This document shows, piece by piece, positions 18,491 through 26,667 of a DNA stretch of 64,000 nucleotides. A model generated the notes under the pieces. It ran no database searches. It saw only the letters and a program-made list of their open reading frames with translations, and was not told the origin of the DNA. Made by a program: the position numbers and the translations under genes. Position 1 is the stretch's first letter. Every line of letters begins with the position of its first letter. This stretch comes from Acidobacteriota bacterium (GTDB lineage Bacteria; Acidobacteriota; Terriglobia; Acidiferrales; UBA7541): NCBI GenBank assembly GCA_027307115.1, contig DAHUXN010000059.1:1-64000 (forward strand), read 5' to 3'.

Positions 18491-18899
18491 GCAATTTCTC
18501 GCGTGCCGCGCAGTCTGCGCGGCAAAACCGCACAAACAGCCGGGTCGCTCCCGCCCAGATCGACTTTTCGTCTGCGGCCTTTTTGCAGAACTAATTTCCG
18601 CAATCCGTTCTTCAATGGGGCATTGTCGTGAAGGGTTGGTGAATGCAACGCATATCTTTTGTGGTGAACACTGCATGTGTTCCTGTGTTCACACGTGCCT
18701 GCACATAGCAGAACGCGAAGCTGTCTCTCTGCAAGGACACAGCCTGTATTTCAGTATTCTGCAGCGCTGAACCCACGTGTCTTGTGTGCGCGTTAATCAT
18801 CAACTACGGCACTCGTTACCATGAGGCAACGCAGATCGCGAGAACTGAAAATCGACCTTTTCTCCGAGCTATTGTGTAAACGTGATCCAAGAGTTCTCA
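18491..18899. other. Intergenic region without a recognised gene
   Basis: About 400 bases between the GIY-YIG gene and a small membrane protein gene. It contains one perfect 8-bp stem with a GTC loop (18505-18523). No long conserved-looking ORF is present; a reverse-strand frame at 18612-18803 has no family resemblance or ribosome site. No RNA gene was recognised. Confidence 0.5.
18505..18523. repeat. Perfect inverted repeat, 8-bp stem and 3-base loop
   Basis: GCCGCGCA-GTC-TGCGCGGC lies 15 bases after the GIY-YIG stop. It is followed by AAAA on the + strand and has no T-run on either strand, so it is not a canonical intrinsic terminator. It may act as a 3' stabilising hairpin or be a REP-like sequence; only one copy was noticed. 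Confidence 0.45.
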
Positions 18900-19352
18900 A
18901 TGGGAGCTTTCGCGCCATTTCGCTGGAACAACTTTTGGTGGCTCTTTCGGCAAAGCTTAGAGGGCCTGTATGCTTGGCCGCTGTTGTTGGTCACGCTTGC
19001 ACTGGTCGCAAATCTCGTAGTCGCGCTAATTCACAGGTGGCCCTTGGATCGTGAAAGATGGAAGCGGCAATACTGGCTTGCCTTCCTGAGCTTGCTCTTC
19101 ATTCCAATTACCATTGCCATAGGCGAGGTTGGCTGGATCGATCCGTCGATGTCGCCGCGCCCTAGCCCAAGTACGTTGTTGCTGTGGACCAACAATTGCT
19201 TGTTCATTGCGTCTGTGGTACTCGGTATTTTCTGGGTCTATCGAATGAAGGGATTACGATGGTTCGTATTTGCGTTCACGCTGATTCAGCTTTGGATGCT
19301 GTTTTGGGCGGGTTTCATAGCGGGCATGGCACTTACTGGAGACTGGCTTTAG
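18900..19352 (+). CDS. Small membrane protein, function unknown
   Basis: A 150-residue protein with four clear hydrophobic helices (AWPLLLVTLALVANLVVAL, YWLAFLSLLFIPITIAI, TLLLWTNNCLFIASVVLGIF, WFVFAFTLIQLWMLFWAGF). The rest is short and Trp-rich. No family was recognised. ATG at 18900 is used; an in-frame GTG at 18882 is also possible. It stands alone between two longer untranslated stretches. Confidence 0.6.
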   Translation: MGAFAPFRWNNFWWLFRQSLEGLYAWPLLLVTLALVANLVVALIHRWPLDRERWKRQYWLAFLSLLFIPITIAIGEVGWIDPSMSPRPSPSTLLLWTNNCLFIASVVLGIFWVYRMKGLRWFVFAFTLIQLWMLFWAGFIAGMALTGDWL

Positions 19353-19499
19353 CACAAACTTTTCTACGGCAATGCGAATCAGCAACCAGCGCTCGATGCC
19401 GCGCGGAAGTTTTGGCATCAAACAGCGACTTCGACGGTCGAGAGGCTCACTGAAACAGGTTCGGGTATAGCCGCAGCGCGTGTTTTTGCCGCGAAATTC

Positions 19500-21131
19500 T
19501 TAGGCTTTCGAAACTTTTTGCTGTTCAGCGGCTAAATAATCGGCGTAGGGGCCGTTGAAGTCCTCGACGTGGCCGGCTTCGATGTGCCAGATGCGCGTGG
19601 CGACTTCGTCGATCACGTCGTGGTCGTGCGTGACGAGCAGCACGGTGCCGTCGTAGCGCTGCAAGGCGATGTTGAGGGCGTTGATGGATTCGAGGTCGAG
19701 GTGGTTGGTCGGTTCGTCGAGGACGAGGAAATTCGGCCTTTGCAGCATCAGGCGGCAGAAAATCACGCGCGCCGCTTCGCCGCCGGAAAGCGCACGCGTG
19801 GGCTTGAGCGCGTCGTCGCCGCTGAAAAGCATCTGGCCGAGCAGCCCGCGCAATTCCTCCTGCGAGGCTTGCGGCCTGAACTGATGCAGCCACTCGATCA
19901 CGGTGGTTCCCTTGGCGATGGAATCGGTGTGATCCTGCGCGAAGTAGCCGACATCCACCGCGTGTCCCCACTTCACCGTGCCATGATCGATGGGGAATTT
20001 GCGATCCTCGTCGCTGATGTGCCCCGTGGCGCAGCGTATCAGCGATTTCAGCAGAGTGGTTTTGCCCGAGCCGTTGCGGCCCGTTAGCGCGATTTTTTCT
20101 CCGCGCGCCACATTTGCCGAGAATCCCTGAATCACTCGCTGGCCGTCATACGCTTTCGCGAGGCCCTTGAATTCGAGCGGATGGCGACCCGAGGGGAGAT
20201 TCATGTCGAAACGAATGTAGGGCCGCGCGATGTTGGACCGCGCCAACTCCGAAGTCTGGATGCGCTCGACTTCTTTTTTGCGTGACATTACTTGCGAGGA
20301 ACGTGTGCCGGCCGAAAACCGCGCGATGAACTCATTTAGCTGCGCGATTTTCTTTTCGCGCTGGGCGTTTTCGGATTCGATGCGCGAGCGAATCTGCGTC
20401 TTGGCGAGCACCATGTCGTCGTATCCGCCGGTGTACATGATGATCGTTTGATAGTCGATGTCGGCGGTGTGCGTGCTGACGCTATTGAGAAAATGGCGGT
20501 CGTGAGAAATCACGATGACCACGCCGTCGTAGTTACAGAGATAATTCTGGAGCCAGTGAACGGAGTCGAGGTCGAGGTGGTTTGTGGGTTCGTCGAGCAG
20601 CAGCGCGGGAGGACTGCCGAACAAGGCTTGCGCCAGCAAGACGCGAACTTTTTGTCCGCCCTGCAATTCGCCCATCGTGCGCTCGTGCAGAGATGAGTCA
20701 ACGCCGAGGCCGTCGAGCAATATGGCGGCGTCAGCTTCGGCTGTGTAGCCGCCCTCTTCGCCGACGATGCCTTCGAGTTCGCCGAGGCGCATGCCATCTT
20801 TGTTGGTCATCGACTCGTGCGGCTTGGCGTAGAGCGCGTCACGCTCTTCGAGCGCCTTCCACAGAGCCGCGTTGCCCATGATCACCGTGTCGATGACTCG
20901 AAATTTGTCGAAGGCAAACTGGTCCTGGCGCAAAACGCCGAGTTTTTTCGGCCGGCCAATCGTGCCCTTGGAAGGCTCGATTTCGCCGGTCAAAATTTTC
21001 ATGAATGTGGACTTGCCCGCGCCGTTCGGCCCCGTGATGGCGTAGCGCCGCCCCGCGCCAAACGTGCAGGACACGTCGTCGAACAGAACTCTGGCGCCGA
21101 AGCGCATGGAGATGTTGTTAACGGTGAGCAA
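19500..21131 (-). CDS. ABC-F family ATPase (YbiT-like)
   Basis: A 543-residue soluble protein with two ABC ATPase domains and no membrane part. The first Walker A is GPNGAGKST (34-42) and the first signature is the divergent LQGGQ. The second Walker A is GRNGSGKTT and the second signature LSGGEAAR, with DEPTNHLDL in both halves. The inter-domain linker (IESENAQREKKIAQLNEF) is the P-site tRNA interaction motif region of ribosome-binding ABC-F proteins. It probably assists translation at the E site, as YbiT/EttA do. It is divergent from the helicase gene. Confidence 0.93.
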   Translation of the reverse strand: MLTVNNISMRFGARVLFDDVSCTFGAGRRYAITGPNGAGKSTFMKILTGEIEPSKGTIGRPKKLGVLRQDQFAFDKFRVIDTVIMGNAALWKALEERDALYAKPHESMTNKDGMRLGELEGIVGEEGGYTAEADAAILLDGLGVDSSLHERTMGELQGGQKVRVLLAQALFGSPPALLLDEPTNHLDLDSVHWLQNYLCNYDGVVIVISHDRHFLNSVSTHTADIDYQTIIMYTGGYDDMVLAKTQIRSRIESENAQREKKIAQLNEFIARFSAGTRSSQVMSRKKEVERIQTSELARSNIARPYIRFDMNLPSGRHPLEFKGLAKAYDGQRVIQGFSANVARGEKIALTGRNGSGKTTLLKSLIRCATGHISDEDRKFPIDHGTVKWGHAVDVGYFAQDHTDSIAKGTTVIEWLHQFRPQASQEELRGLLGQMLFSGDDALKPTRALSGGEAARVIFCRLMLQRPNFLVLDEPTNHLDLESINALNIALQRYDGTVLLVTHDHDVIDEVATRIWHIEAGHVEDFNGPYADYLAAEQQKVSKA

Positions 21132-21287
21132 AACACTTAATTATAACAAATAATTGCGGCGCGTGCTTGCCGCCTTCCAAAGGGCGTCGATCGCGCAACC
21201 GTGCGCGAATGCGCGTTGCGGCACACTGGAGCCAGAATGCGCGCCTGCCCTGTGCTATTTTGTTAGGTGCGGGCCAGCGGTAACCAA

Positions 21288-23240
21288 ATGCCAAAACGAG
21301 CGACGAGCGAAGCGAAAGTCTCTATCACCATGGCCGATATTTTCGGTCCGGGTGGGATGCTGGAAAAATGCCATCCCGGGTACGAGTTCCGGCGCGCGCA
21401 GCTTGAAATGGCCGAGATGGTCGATGAGGCGTTTCAGAAGCATCAGCACACGTTGATCGAGGCGGGGACCGGCACTGGGAAAACCCTCGCGTACTTGATT
21501 CCGGCGATTCGAAGTGGGCGACGCGTCGTGATTTCGACGGCCACGAAGTCTCTGCAAGAGCAGCTTTTCCAGAAGGACATTCCTTTTCTGCGCAAGCATT
21601 TCGCGCCCGACTTGAAAGTGGCGCTGATGAAAGGGCGCAATAATTTTGTCTGCCGGCAGAAGGTCCATCTGATGGCGAATCAGCCGGTGCTGCGCGGAAT
21701 GGACGAGATCGACTGGTTCGCGCAAATCCGCGACTGGGAGAAGTTGACAGAAACGGGTGACCGCGCGGAGCTGGATTTTCTGCCGGACGACGCGGAGCTG
21801 TGGAATCGCATCGACGCGCGCAAGGACGCGTGCACGGGGCAGAAATGTCTGCAATTTCAGCAATGTTTTCTGACGGCCATGAGGCAGCGCGCGCAGGAAG
21901 CCGACTTGATCATCGTGAACCATCATTTATTTTTTGCCGATTTGGCGCTGCGGCAGGATGATTTTGGGTCGATTTTACCCGAGTACGCAGCGGTGATTTT
22001 CGATGAAGCGCATGAAATCGAGGACGTGGCGAGCGATTATTTTGGCCGGGCCATTTCGAGCTACAAATTCGACGAGCTATCGCGCGACGCCGAACAAACA
22101 TTGCGCATGGTTAATGCAGGCACGGCGGCGACCCGGCGCCCGCTGGCGCAGATTCGCGAGCGGGCGCACGCCTTTTTCGAGGCTTTTCCCGAGCGCGAGG
22201 GCCGCTTCCCATTCGAGCCGGCGGAACGCGCGGCGTTTCTGGAGCGCAATCGTGAGCCATACGACGGACTGGCGGCGGCGCTGAAACGGCTCGAGACGGA
22301 GTTGTCGGCGCTGAGTTCGAAGCCCGAGGAAGTGCTCAACATCGCCAGGCGCGCGGCCGAGTTGCGCCGGGAGCTGGCGTTCCTGTTAGAGAGCCAAGAG
22401 AGGGGCTACGTTTACTGGTTTGAGCGGCGCGGGAAAGGTGTTTATTTGGTGGCCACGCCGATTGATGTCAGCGAAATCCTGCGCGAAAGATTGTTCGAGC
22501 AGTTCGATACGATTGTGCTGACGTCGGCGACGCTGGCCGTGGGCGGTCGCTTCGACTACGTGAAGCAGCGGCTGGGAATCTCAGGATCGCGCGAAGAAGT
22601 GTTGCCGCAGGAATTCGACTATCGCAGCCAAGCGTTGCTTTATATTCCAAAGGCGCTGCCGGATGTGCGTCACGCGAATTTTGCGGCGCGCGCGGCGGAA
22701 GAGATTGCGCAACTTTTGCATTTGACGCGCGGGCGGGCGTTTTGCCTGTTCACCAGCTACGCGCAAATGCGCGAAGTTCACGAGCGGCTGGCGGGAATGA
22801 TTCCATATCCGCTGCTGCTGCAAGGAACAGCGCCGCGTTCGGCGCTGCTCGATCGCTTTCGGGCGACACCGGGTGCCGTGCTGCTCGCGACAGCAAGTTT
22901 TTGGCAGGGAGTGGACGTGCCGGGATCGCAGCTTTCGTGCGTGATTATCGACCGGCTGCCGTTTGCGGTTCCGTCGGATCCCATTGTCGCGGCGCGCGTG
23001 CGAGCGTTGCAGGAAGACGGACAGAATCCCTTCGCAGAATATCAAGTGCCGAAAGCCGTGCTTTCGCTGAAGCAGGGATTTGGCAGGCTGATTCGCTCGC
23101 GAAACGATCGCGGCGTCCTGGCGATCCTCGACAACCGCATCCAGCGCATGCAGTATGGTAGAATTTTCCTGGAGTCACTGCCCGAATACACCGTTACGCA
23201 AGACCTTGCCGAAGTGGCGCGTTTCGCACAGGAATTGTGA
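21288..23240 (+). CDS. dinG: ATP-dependent DNA helicase, DinG/XPD type
   Basis: A 650-residue SF2 helicase related to DinG/YoaA and XPD. It has Walker A EAGTGTGKT (58-66), four cysteines for the iron-sulfur cluster (C122, C182, C187, C193), the DEAH box (239-242), then VLTSATL and the motif VI region QGFGRLIRS. These enzymes unwind damaged or R-loop DNA 5'-3'. ATG at 21288 is chosen over a GTG at 21267. It is followed at 6-55 bases by queD, depending on the queD start. Confidence 0.93.
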   Translation: MPKRATSEAKVSITMADIFGPGGMLEKCHPGYEFRRAQLEMAEMVDEAFQKHQHTLIEAGTGTGKTLAYLIPAIRSGRRVVISTATKSLQEQLFQKDIPFLRKHFAPDLKVALMKGRNNFVCRQKVHLMANQPVLRGMDEIDWFAQIRDWEKLTETGDRAELDFLPDDAELWNRIDARKDACTGQKCLQFQQCFLTAMRQRAQEADLIIVNHHLFFADLALRQDDFGSILPEYAAVIFDEAHEIEDVASDYFGRAISSYKFDELSRDAEQTLRMVNAGTAATRRPLAQIRERAHAFFEAFPEREGRFPFEPAERAAFLERNREPYDGLAAALKRLETELSALSSKPEEVLNIARRAAELRRELAFLLESQERGYVYWFERRGKGVYLVATPIDVSEILRERLFEQFDTIVLTSATLAVGGRFDYVKQRLGISGSREEVLPQEFDYRSQALLYIPKALPDVRHANFAARAAEEIAQLLHLTRGRAFCLFTSYAQMREVHERLAGMIPYPLLLQGTAPRSALLDRFRATPGAVLLATASFWQGVDVPGSQLSCVIIDRLPFAVPSDPIVAARVRALQEDGQNPFAEYQVPKAVLSLKQGFGRLIRSRNDRGVLAILDNRIQRMQYGRIFLESLPEYTVTQDLAEVARFAQEL

Positions 23241-23283
23241 GCGCAAGTGTTTCGCGGGACGGTTGGCATCGTTGGGACCGAAC

Positions 23284-23288
23284 AGGAG
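23284..23288 (+). promoter_or_regulatory. Ribosome binding site that decides the queD start
   Basis: AGGAG is spaced six bases from GTG at 23295. The earlier in-frame GTG at 23247 has no such site and would add 16 residues not typical of QueD. Confidence 0.6.
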
Positions 23289-23294
23289 CCGGAT

Positions 23295-23669
23295 GTGTAC
23301 GAAGTGAGCGTGGAAGAAAGTTTCGCCGCGGGCCACTACCTGCGCGGATACAAGGGAAAATGCGAGAATCAGCACGGACACAATTATCGCGTGCGGATTA
23401 CGCTGGCGGGACAAGAGCTCGATAAGACGGGCCTGCTCTACGATTTCGTGCATTTGAAGCAAGTGATTCAGTCGGTGATCCGCTCACTGGATCACAAAAA
23501 TCTGAACGACTTCGCGCCCTTCGACACGCTCAATCCCTCTGCCGAAAACATCGCGCGGCACATTTACGACGAGACGTCCAAGCAAATGCACGCTTCGCCC
23601 AATGGCGCGGCGGTGGCAAGCATCACTGTTTGGGAGACCGACACGTCGGCCGCGACTTTCCGGCCGTAA
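23295..23669 (+). CDS. queD: 6-carboxy-5,6,7,8-tetrahydropterin synthase
   Basis: Second step of preQ0/queuosine synthesis, from 7,8-dihydroneopterin triphosphate. The 124-residue protein (usual length for QueD) has the zinc histidines His14, His27 and His29 and the catalytic Cys23 in CENQHGHNY. A C-terminal Glu in VWETDTS matches the pterin-binding position. GTG at 23295 is chosen for its AGGAG site. It forms a cluster with queE and queC downstream. Confidence 0.93.
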   Translation: MYEVSVEESFAAGHYLRGYKGKCENQHGHNYRVRITLAGQELDKTGLLYDFVHLKQVIQSVIRSLDHKNLNDFAPFDTLNPSAENIARHIYDETSKQMHASPNGAAVASITVWETDTSAATFRP

Positions 23670-23683
23670 GCTGAGGCGCCATC

Positions 23684-23857
23684 GTGAACCGAGCCTTCCT
23701 GATCATTGCCATTCCTGCCTTCATCGTTTCCTTTGTGTGGCTCTACGTGGGCTACGGATTGGCGGTGGCCGTGCCGGTCATTGTTGGGGAGTTGGCCGCG
23801 GCGATTGGCGGAGTTATTTATTTGCGGCGGCGCGCGTCGCAAACGGCAGGACGCTGA
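23684..23857 (+). CDS. Small two-helix membrane protein, 57 aa
   Basis: A GTG-started frame of 58 codons including the stop, preceded by GAGG at 7-8 bases. The sequence has two hydrophobic stretches (AFLIIAIPAFIVSFVWLYVGYG and AVAVPVIVGELAAAIGGVIYL), then a basic tail RRRASQTAGR. That is the pattern of a double-spanning small membrane protein with the positive end inside. It lies between queD (15 bases upstream) and queE (22 bases downstream), so it is probably co-transcribed. No family recognised. Confidence 0.6.
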   Translation: MNRAFLIIAIPAFIVSFVWLYVGYGLAVAVPVIVGELAAAIGGVIYLRRRASQTAGR

Positions 23858-23879
23858 CACGAAAGTTGGCGCATAACCA

Positions 23880-24566
23880 ATGTTCATCACAGAAATTTTC
23901 AAGTCAATCCAAGGCGAAAGCAGCTATGCCGGCCTGCCGTGCATTTTTGTGCGCCTGACAGGCTGCAATTTGCGCTGCAAGTGGTGCGATACCGCGTATG
24001 CGTTCCACGGCGGGACGAAATATAGCCTCGATGACATTTTGAGACGCGCCGCTGAATTTTCCGGTGGTCGCGAGAACGGCGGCAGGGACGTCCGCCTCGT
24101 GGAAATTACAGGAGGCGAGCCGCTCTTGCAGCCAGAGACGCCGGAACTGGCGCGGCGGTTAGTGGACGCGGGATATACGGTATTAATCGAGACTAGCGGA
24201 GAGCGCGACATAAGCGAGTTGCCGCGCGAAGTGGTGAAAATCGTGGATGTGAAATGCCCCGATTCAGGTGAAAGCGGGAAGTTCAATCTTGCAAATCTGG
24301 AAGCGCTCGAGACGAAAGATGAAATCAAGTTCGTGATTGCCAGCCGGCGGGATTATGATTTCGCGTGCGAATTCATGGCCAAGCACCGGCTTTCCGAGCG
24401 AGTTCATGAAATTCTCTTTTCGCCAGTTTTTGCCGATCCGGCTGGCGCATGGCCGGCGATGGATGCGCGCGAGCTGGCCGAATGGATTTTGGCGGAGAAC
24501 CTGCCGGTGCGGCTGGGGCTGCAACTGCACAAATTCGTCTGGGATCCGGCAATGCATGGTGTGTAG
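23880..24566 (+). CDS. queE: 7-carboxy-7-deazaguanine synthase
   Basis: Radical SAM enzyme that rearranges carboxytetrahydropterin to 7-carboxy-7-deazaguanine. The 228-residue protein has the CX3CX2C motif C29NLRCKWC36 and the SAM-binding TGGEP (77-81). The N-terminal EIFKSIQGESSYAG substrate-binding segment is diagnostic of QueE. ATG at 23880 lies 22 bases after the small membrane ORF. A typical-length cluster-binding loop is present. Confidence 0.95.
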   Translation: MFITEIFKSIQGESSYAGLPCIFVRLTGCNLRCKWCDTAYAFHGGTKYSLDDILRRAAEFSGGRENGGRDVRLVEITGGEPLLQPETPELARRLVDAGYTVLIETSGERDISELPREVVKIVDVKCPDSGESGKFNLANLEALETKDEIKFVIASRRDYDFACEFMAKHRLSERVHEILFSPVFADPAGAWPAMDARELAEWILAENLPVRLGLQLHKFVWDPAMHGV

Positions 24567-24616
24567 AGGAACATTGAAGTTTTGGACCAATTTTTAAGCC
24601 GAGGGCGCATGTAGGA

Positions 24617-25306
24617 ATGAGGGCGCAGTCCAAAGCGGTGGTGCTGTTGAGCGGAGGTATGGATTCCTGCGTCACGGCGGCGATCGCGAACCAAACGCAC
24701 TCCCTTGCGCTGTTGCATGCGAGTTATGGCCAGCGAACCGAGGAACGCGAACGGCGCGCTTTCGAAAAGATCGCTGATTTTTACGGCGTGCGGGAAAAGC
24801 TTGTTGTGCGGTTTGATTCGTTGGCGCAGATCGGTGGCTCGGCATTGACCGACTCGGACATTGCCGTACCTGAGAACTTGCCGGATAATTCGGCGACAAT
24901 TCCCATTACCTATGTCCCATTTCGCAATGCACATTTCCTTTCCGCCGCGGTGAGTTGGGCCGAGGTGATTGGCGCGACGGCAGTTTTTATAGGAGCTGTG
25001 TTCGAAGATAGCTCTGGATATCCCGACTGCCGGCCGGAGTATTATGAGACGTTTGCTCAGCTGATACGCGTTGGGACCCGGCCAGAGACGCAGATCGAAA
25101 TTGTGACCCCGGTGATTCACATGCACAAAAGCGAAATTGTGCGCAAGGGCGCGGAATTAGGAGCACCGCTCGGACTCACATGGTCCTGTTACCAATCGGA
25201 TGACGAAGCGTGTGGTGTTTGCGATAGTTGCCGGCTGCGGCTGCGCGCCTTCTCGCAGGCGGGACACGCAGACCCTATCGCGTACAAGGCACAAGTTGCG
25301 CCATAA
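24617..25306 (+). CDS. queC: 7-cyano-7-deazaguanine synthase
   Basis: ATP-dependent conversion of 7-carboxy-7-deazaguanine to preQ0. The 229-residue protein has the PP-loop SGGMDS (12-17) and four zinc cysteines (C191, C199, C202, C205). The YVPFRNAHFLS and GYPDCRPEY blocks are typical of QueC. It completes queD-queE-queC. queF and tgt are not in the window, so whether the product goes to queuosine in tRNA or to a deazaguanine DNA modification cannot be said; no dpd-like genes are nearby. Confidence 0.95.
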   Translation: MRAQSKAVVLLSGGMDSCVTAAIANQTHSLALLHASYGQRTEERERRAFEKIADFYGVREKLVVRFDSLAQIGGSALTDSDIAVPENLPDNSATIPITYVPFRNAHFLSAAVSWAEVIGATAVFIGAVFEDSSGYPDCRPEYYETFAQLIRVGTRPETQIEIVTPVIHMHKSEIVRKGAELGAPLGLTWSCYQSDDEACGVCDSCRLRLRAFSQAGHADPIAYKAQVAP

Positions 25307-25348
25307 TCGGCATGTGCATCTAAATATATATTGGGGAGGAATGCTCTT

Positions 25349-26509
25349 ATGAAGCGTTCAATCACGAAACTCGGGGGCCACATATTGTTGCTGGCGCTTC
25401 TTTTGGCGCCGATGCTTCTGCTGACGCCGGCGGCATGGGCGCAAACAAGCCGCCTGTCGGGCAAGGTGTTGGACCTGCAGGGCAATCCGTATCCCGACGT
25501 TGTCATCACGATAACGAACAAGGACAATGGAGCGCATTTCGTTGTTAAAACCGACAAAGACGGCAACTACCAGCAAGTCGGGCTGCAGAACGGCATCTAC
25601 AACGTGAACTTCAAGAAGGACAACATCAATTACACAGACCAGGTTCAGATCAGCAACGCCACGGGGGACAAGGGTTCCGTACTCAACGAAGACTTCCAGG
25701 CGATCGCCAAGAAGTCGGGCTATGACGTCGAGGCGGCGAAAAAACAGCAGGAGGCCGCGAATAAGTTCAAGGCCATGAAAACGCACTTCGACAACGGAGT
25801 TCATGCCATTGCGGACGCCGACGCAACGAAGCAGCAACTCAGAACATCGACTCCGGATCAAAAAGCAACTCTGCAGGCCCAATTGAACACCGACTACCAG
25901 ACGGCCGTAACCGAATTCGAGCAAGCCCAGCAGAGCGCTCCTGAAAAGGATCCCAATCTGCCTACAATTTTAGGAAACTTGGGAGTCGCGTACGACGGAG
26001 CGGGAAGGTACCCTGAGGCGGTCGATACTCTTCAAAAAGCAGTGGAGTTGAAACCGACTCCAGCATTGTATATGCAGTTGGGAACTGATCTGGCGCGGGT
26101 TGGGAAAGTTCCAGAGGCTGGTGCCGCGTGCGATAAAGCCGCAACCCTCGATCCGACGAGCAAGACAATCGGGGAGAGCTGCTACAAAAACATGGGCGTG
26201 GTGCTGTCAAACTCTGGAAAGATGAAGGAAGCCACCGAACCGCTGCAGAAAGCGACCCAGATGGACCCAAAGGATGCGGACGCTTGGTATTTACTGGGCA
26301 ATGCACTAACCAACCAGGTTGACGCCAAGAAAGAGGGCGGGAAGGACGTTTATATTATTCCGCCAGGAACGCTTGAAGCGTATCAGAAGTACCTGGAACT
26401 TCAGCCTAACGGTCCGCATGCGGCCGACGCCAAGGCGTCGCTCGACAGCCTGAAGCAGTTGAGCGGCGGCTCGGCGACGACGGTGGTCGTGAAAAAGAAG
26501 AAACCATAG
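25349..26509 (+). CDS. Secreted TPR protein with carboxypeptidase-regulatory-like domain
   Basis: A 386-residue protein with a signal peptide (about residues 1-31, LLALLLAPMLLLTPAAWAQ). An N-terminal beta-sandwich of the carboxypeptidase regulatory-like type (GKVLDLQGNPYPDVVITI, DKDGNYQQVGLQNGIYNV) is followed by a helical linker and about four TPR repeats (ILGNLGVAYDGAGRYPEAVD, LYMQLGTDLARVGKVPEAG). The C-terminus is basic. Such proteins are frequent in Acidobacteriota; the role is probably envelope protein scaffolding, which is inference. ATG at 25349 follows GGGGAGGA by 8-10 bases. Confidence 0.78.
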   Translation: MKRSITKLGGHILLLALLLAPMLLLTPAAWAQTSRLSGKVLDLQGNPYPDVVITITNKDNGAHFVVKTDKDGNYQQVGLQNGIYNVNFKKDNINYTDQVQISNATGDKGSVLNEDFQAIAKKSGYDVEAAKKQQEAANKFKAMKTHFDNGVHAIADADATKQQLRTSTPDQKATLQAQLNTDYQTAVTEFEQAQQSAPEKDPNLPTILGNLGVAYDGAGRYPEAVDTLQKAVELKPTPALYMQLGTDLARVGKVPEAGAACDKAATLDPTSKTIGESCYKNMGVVLSNSGKMKEATEPLQKATQMDPKDADAWYLLGNALTNQVDAKKEGGKDVYIIPPGTLEAYQKYLELQPNGPHAADAKASLDSLKQLSGGSATTVVVKKKKP

Positions 26510-26661
26510 GCGTAACTGGGCTACATCTGAAGACAGGGCGCGGTCGCCTGCGAAGATCGGGTTTCCCCGGCGCAGTTCCCCGTCGATTGTCATTCCATCT
26601 GCTCGCTTCTCGACCGCGACGCCTCAGAGTGCTATGCTCTGCCAAGGCTGGCATCCGGGGG

Positions 26662-26667
26662 GCAATC
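26662..26667 (+). promoter_or_regulatory. Start-site context for the PilZ gene
   Basis: A G-rich tract (GGGGGG, about 26657-26662) lies five to six bases before GTG at 26668. It supports this start over the in-frame codon at 26587. Confidence 0.4.

Noticed and set aside
18505-18523. Hairpin as an intrinsic terminator
   Set aside because: There is no run of T on either strand after the stem.
18612-18803. Reverse-strand 63-codon ORF in the intergenic stretch
   Set aside because: No ribosome site, no family resemblance and ordinary composition for random sequence.
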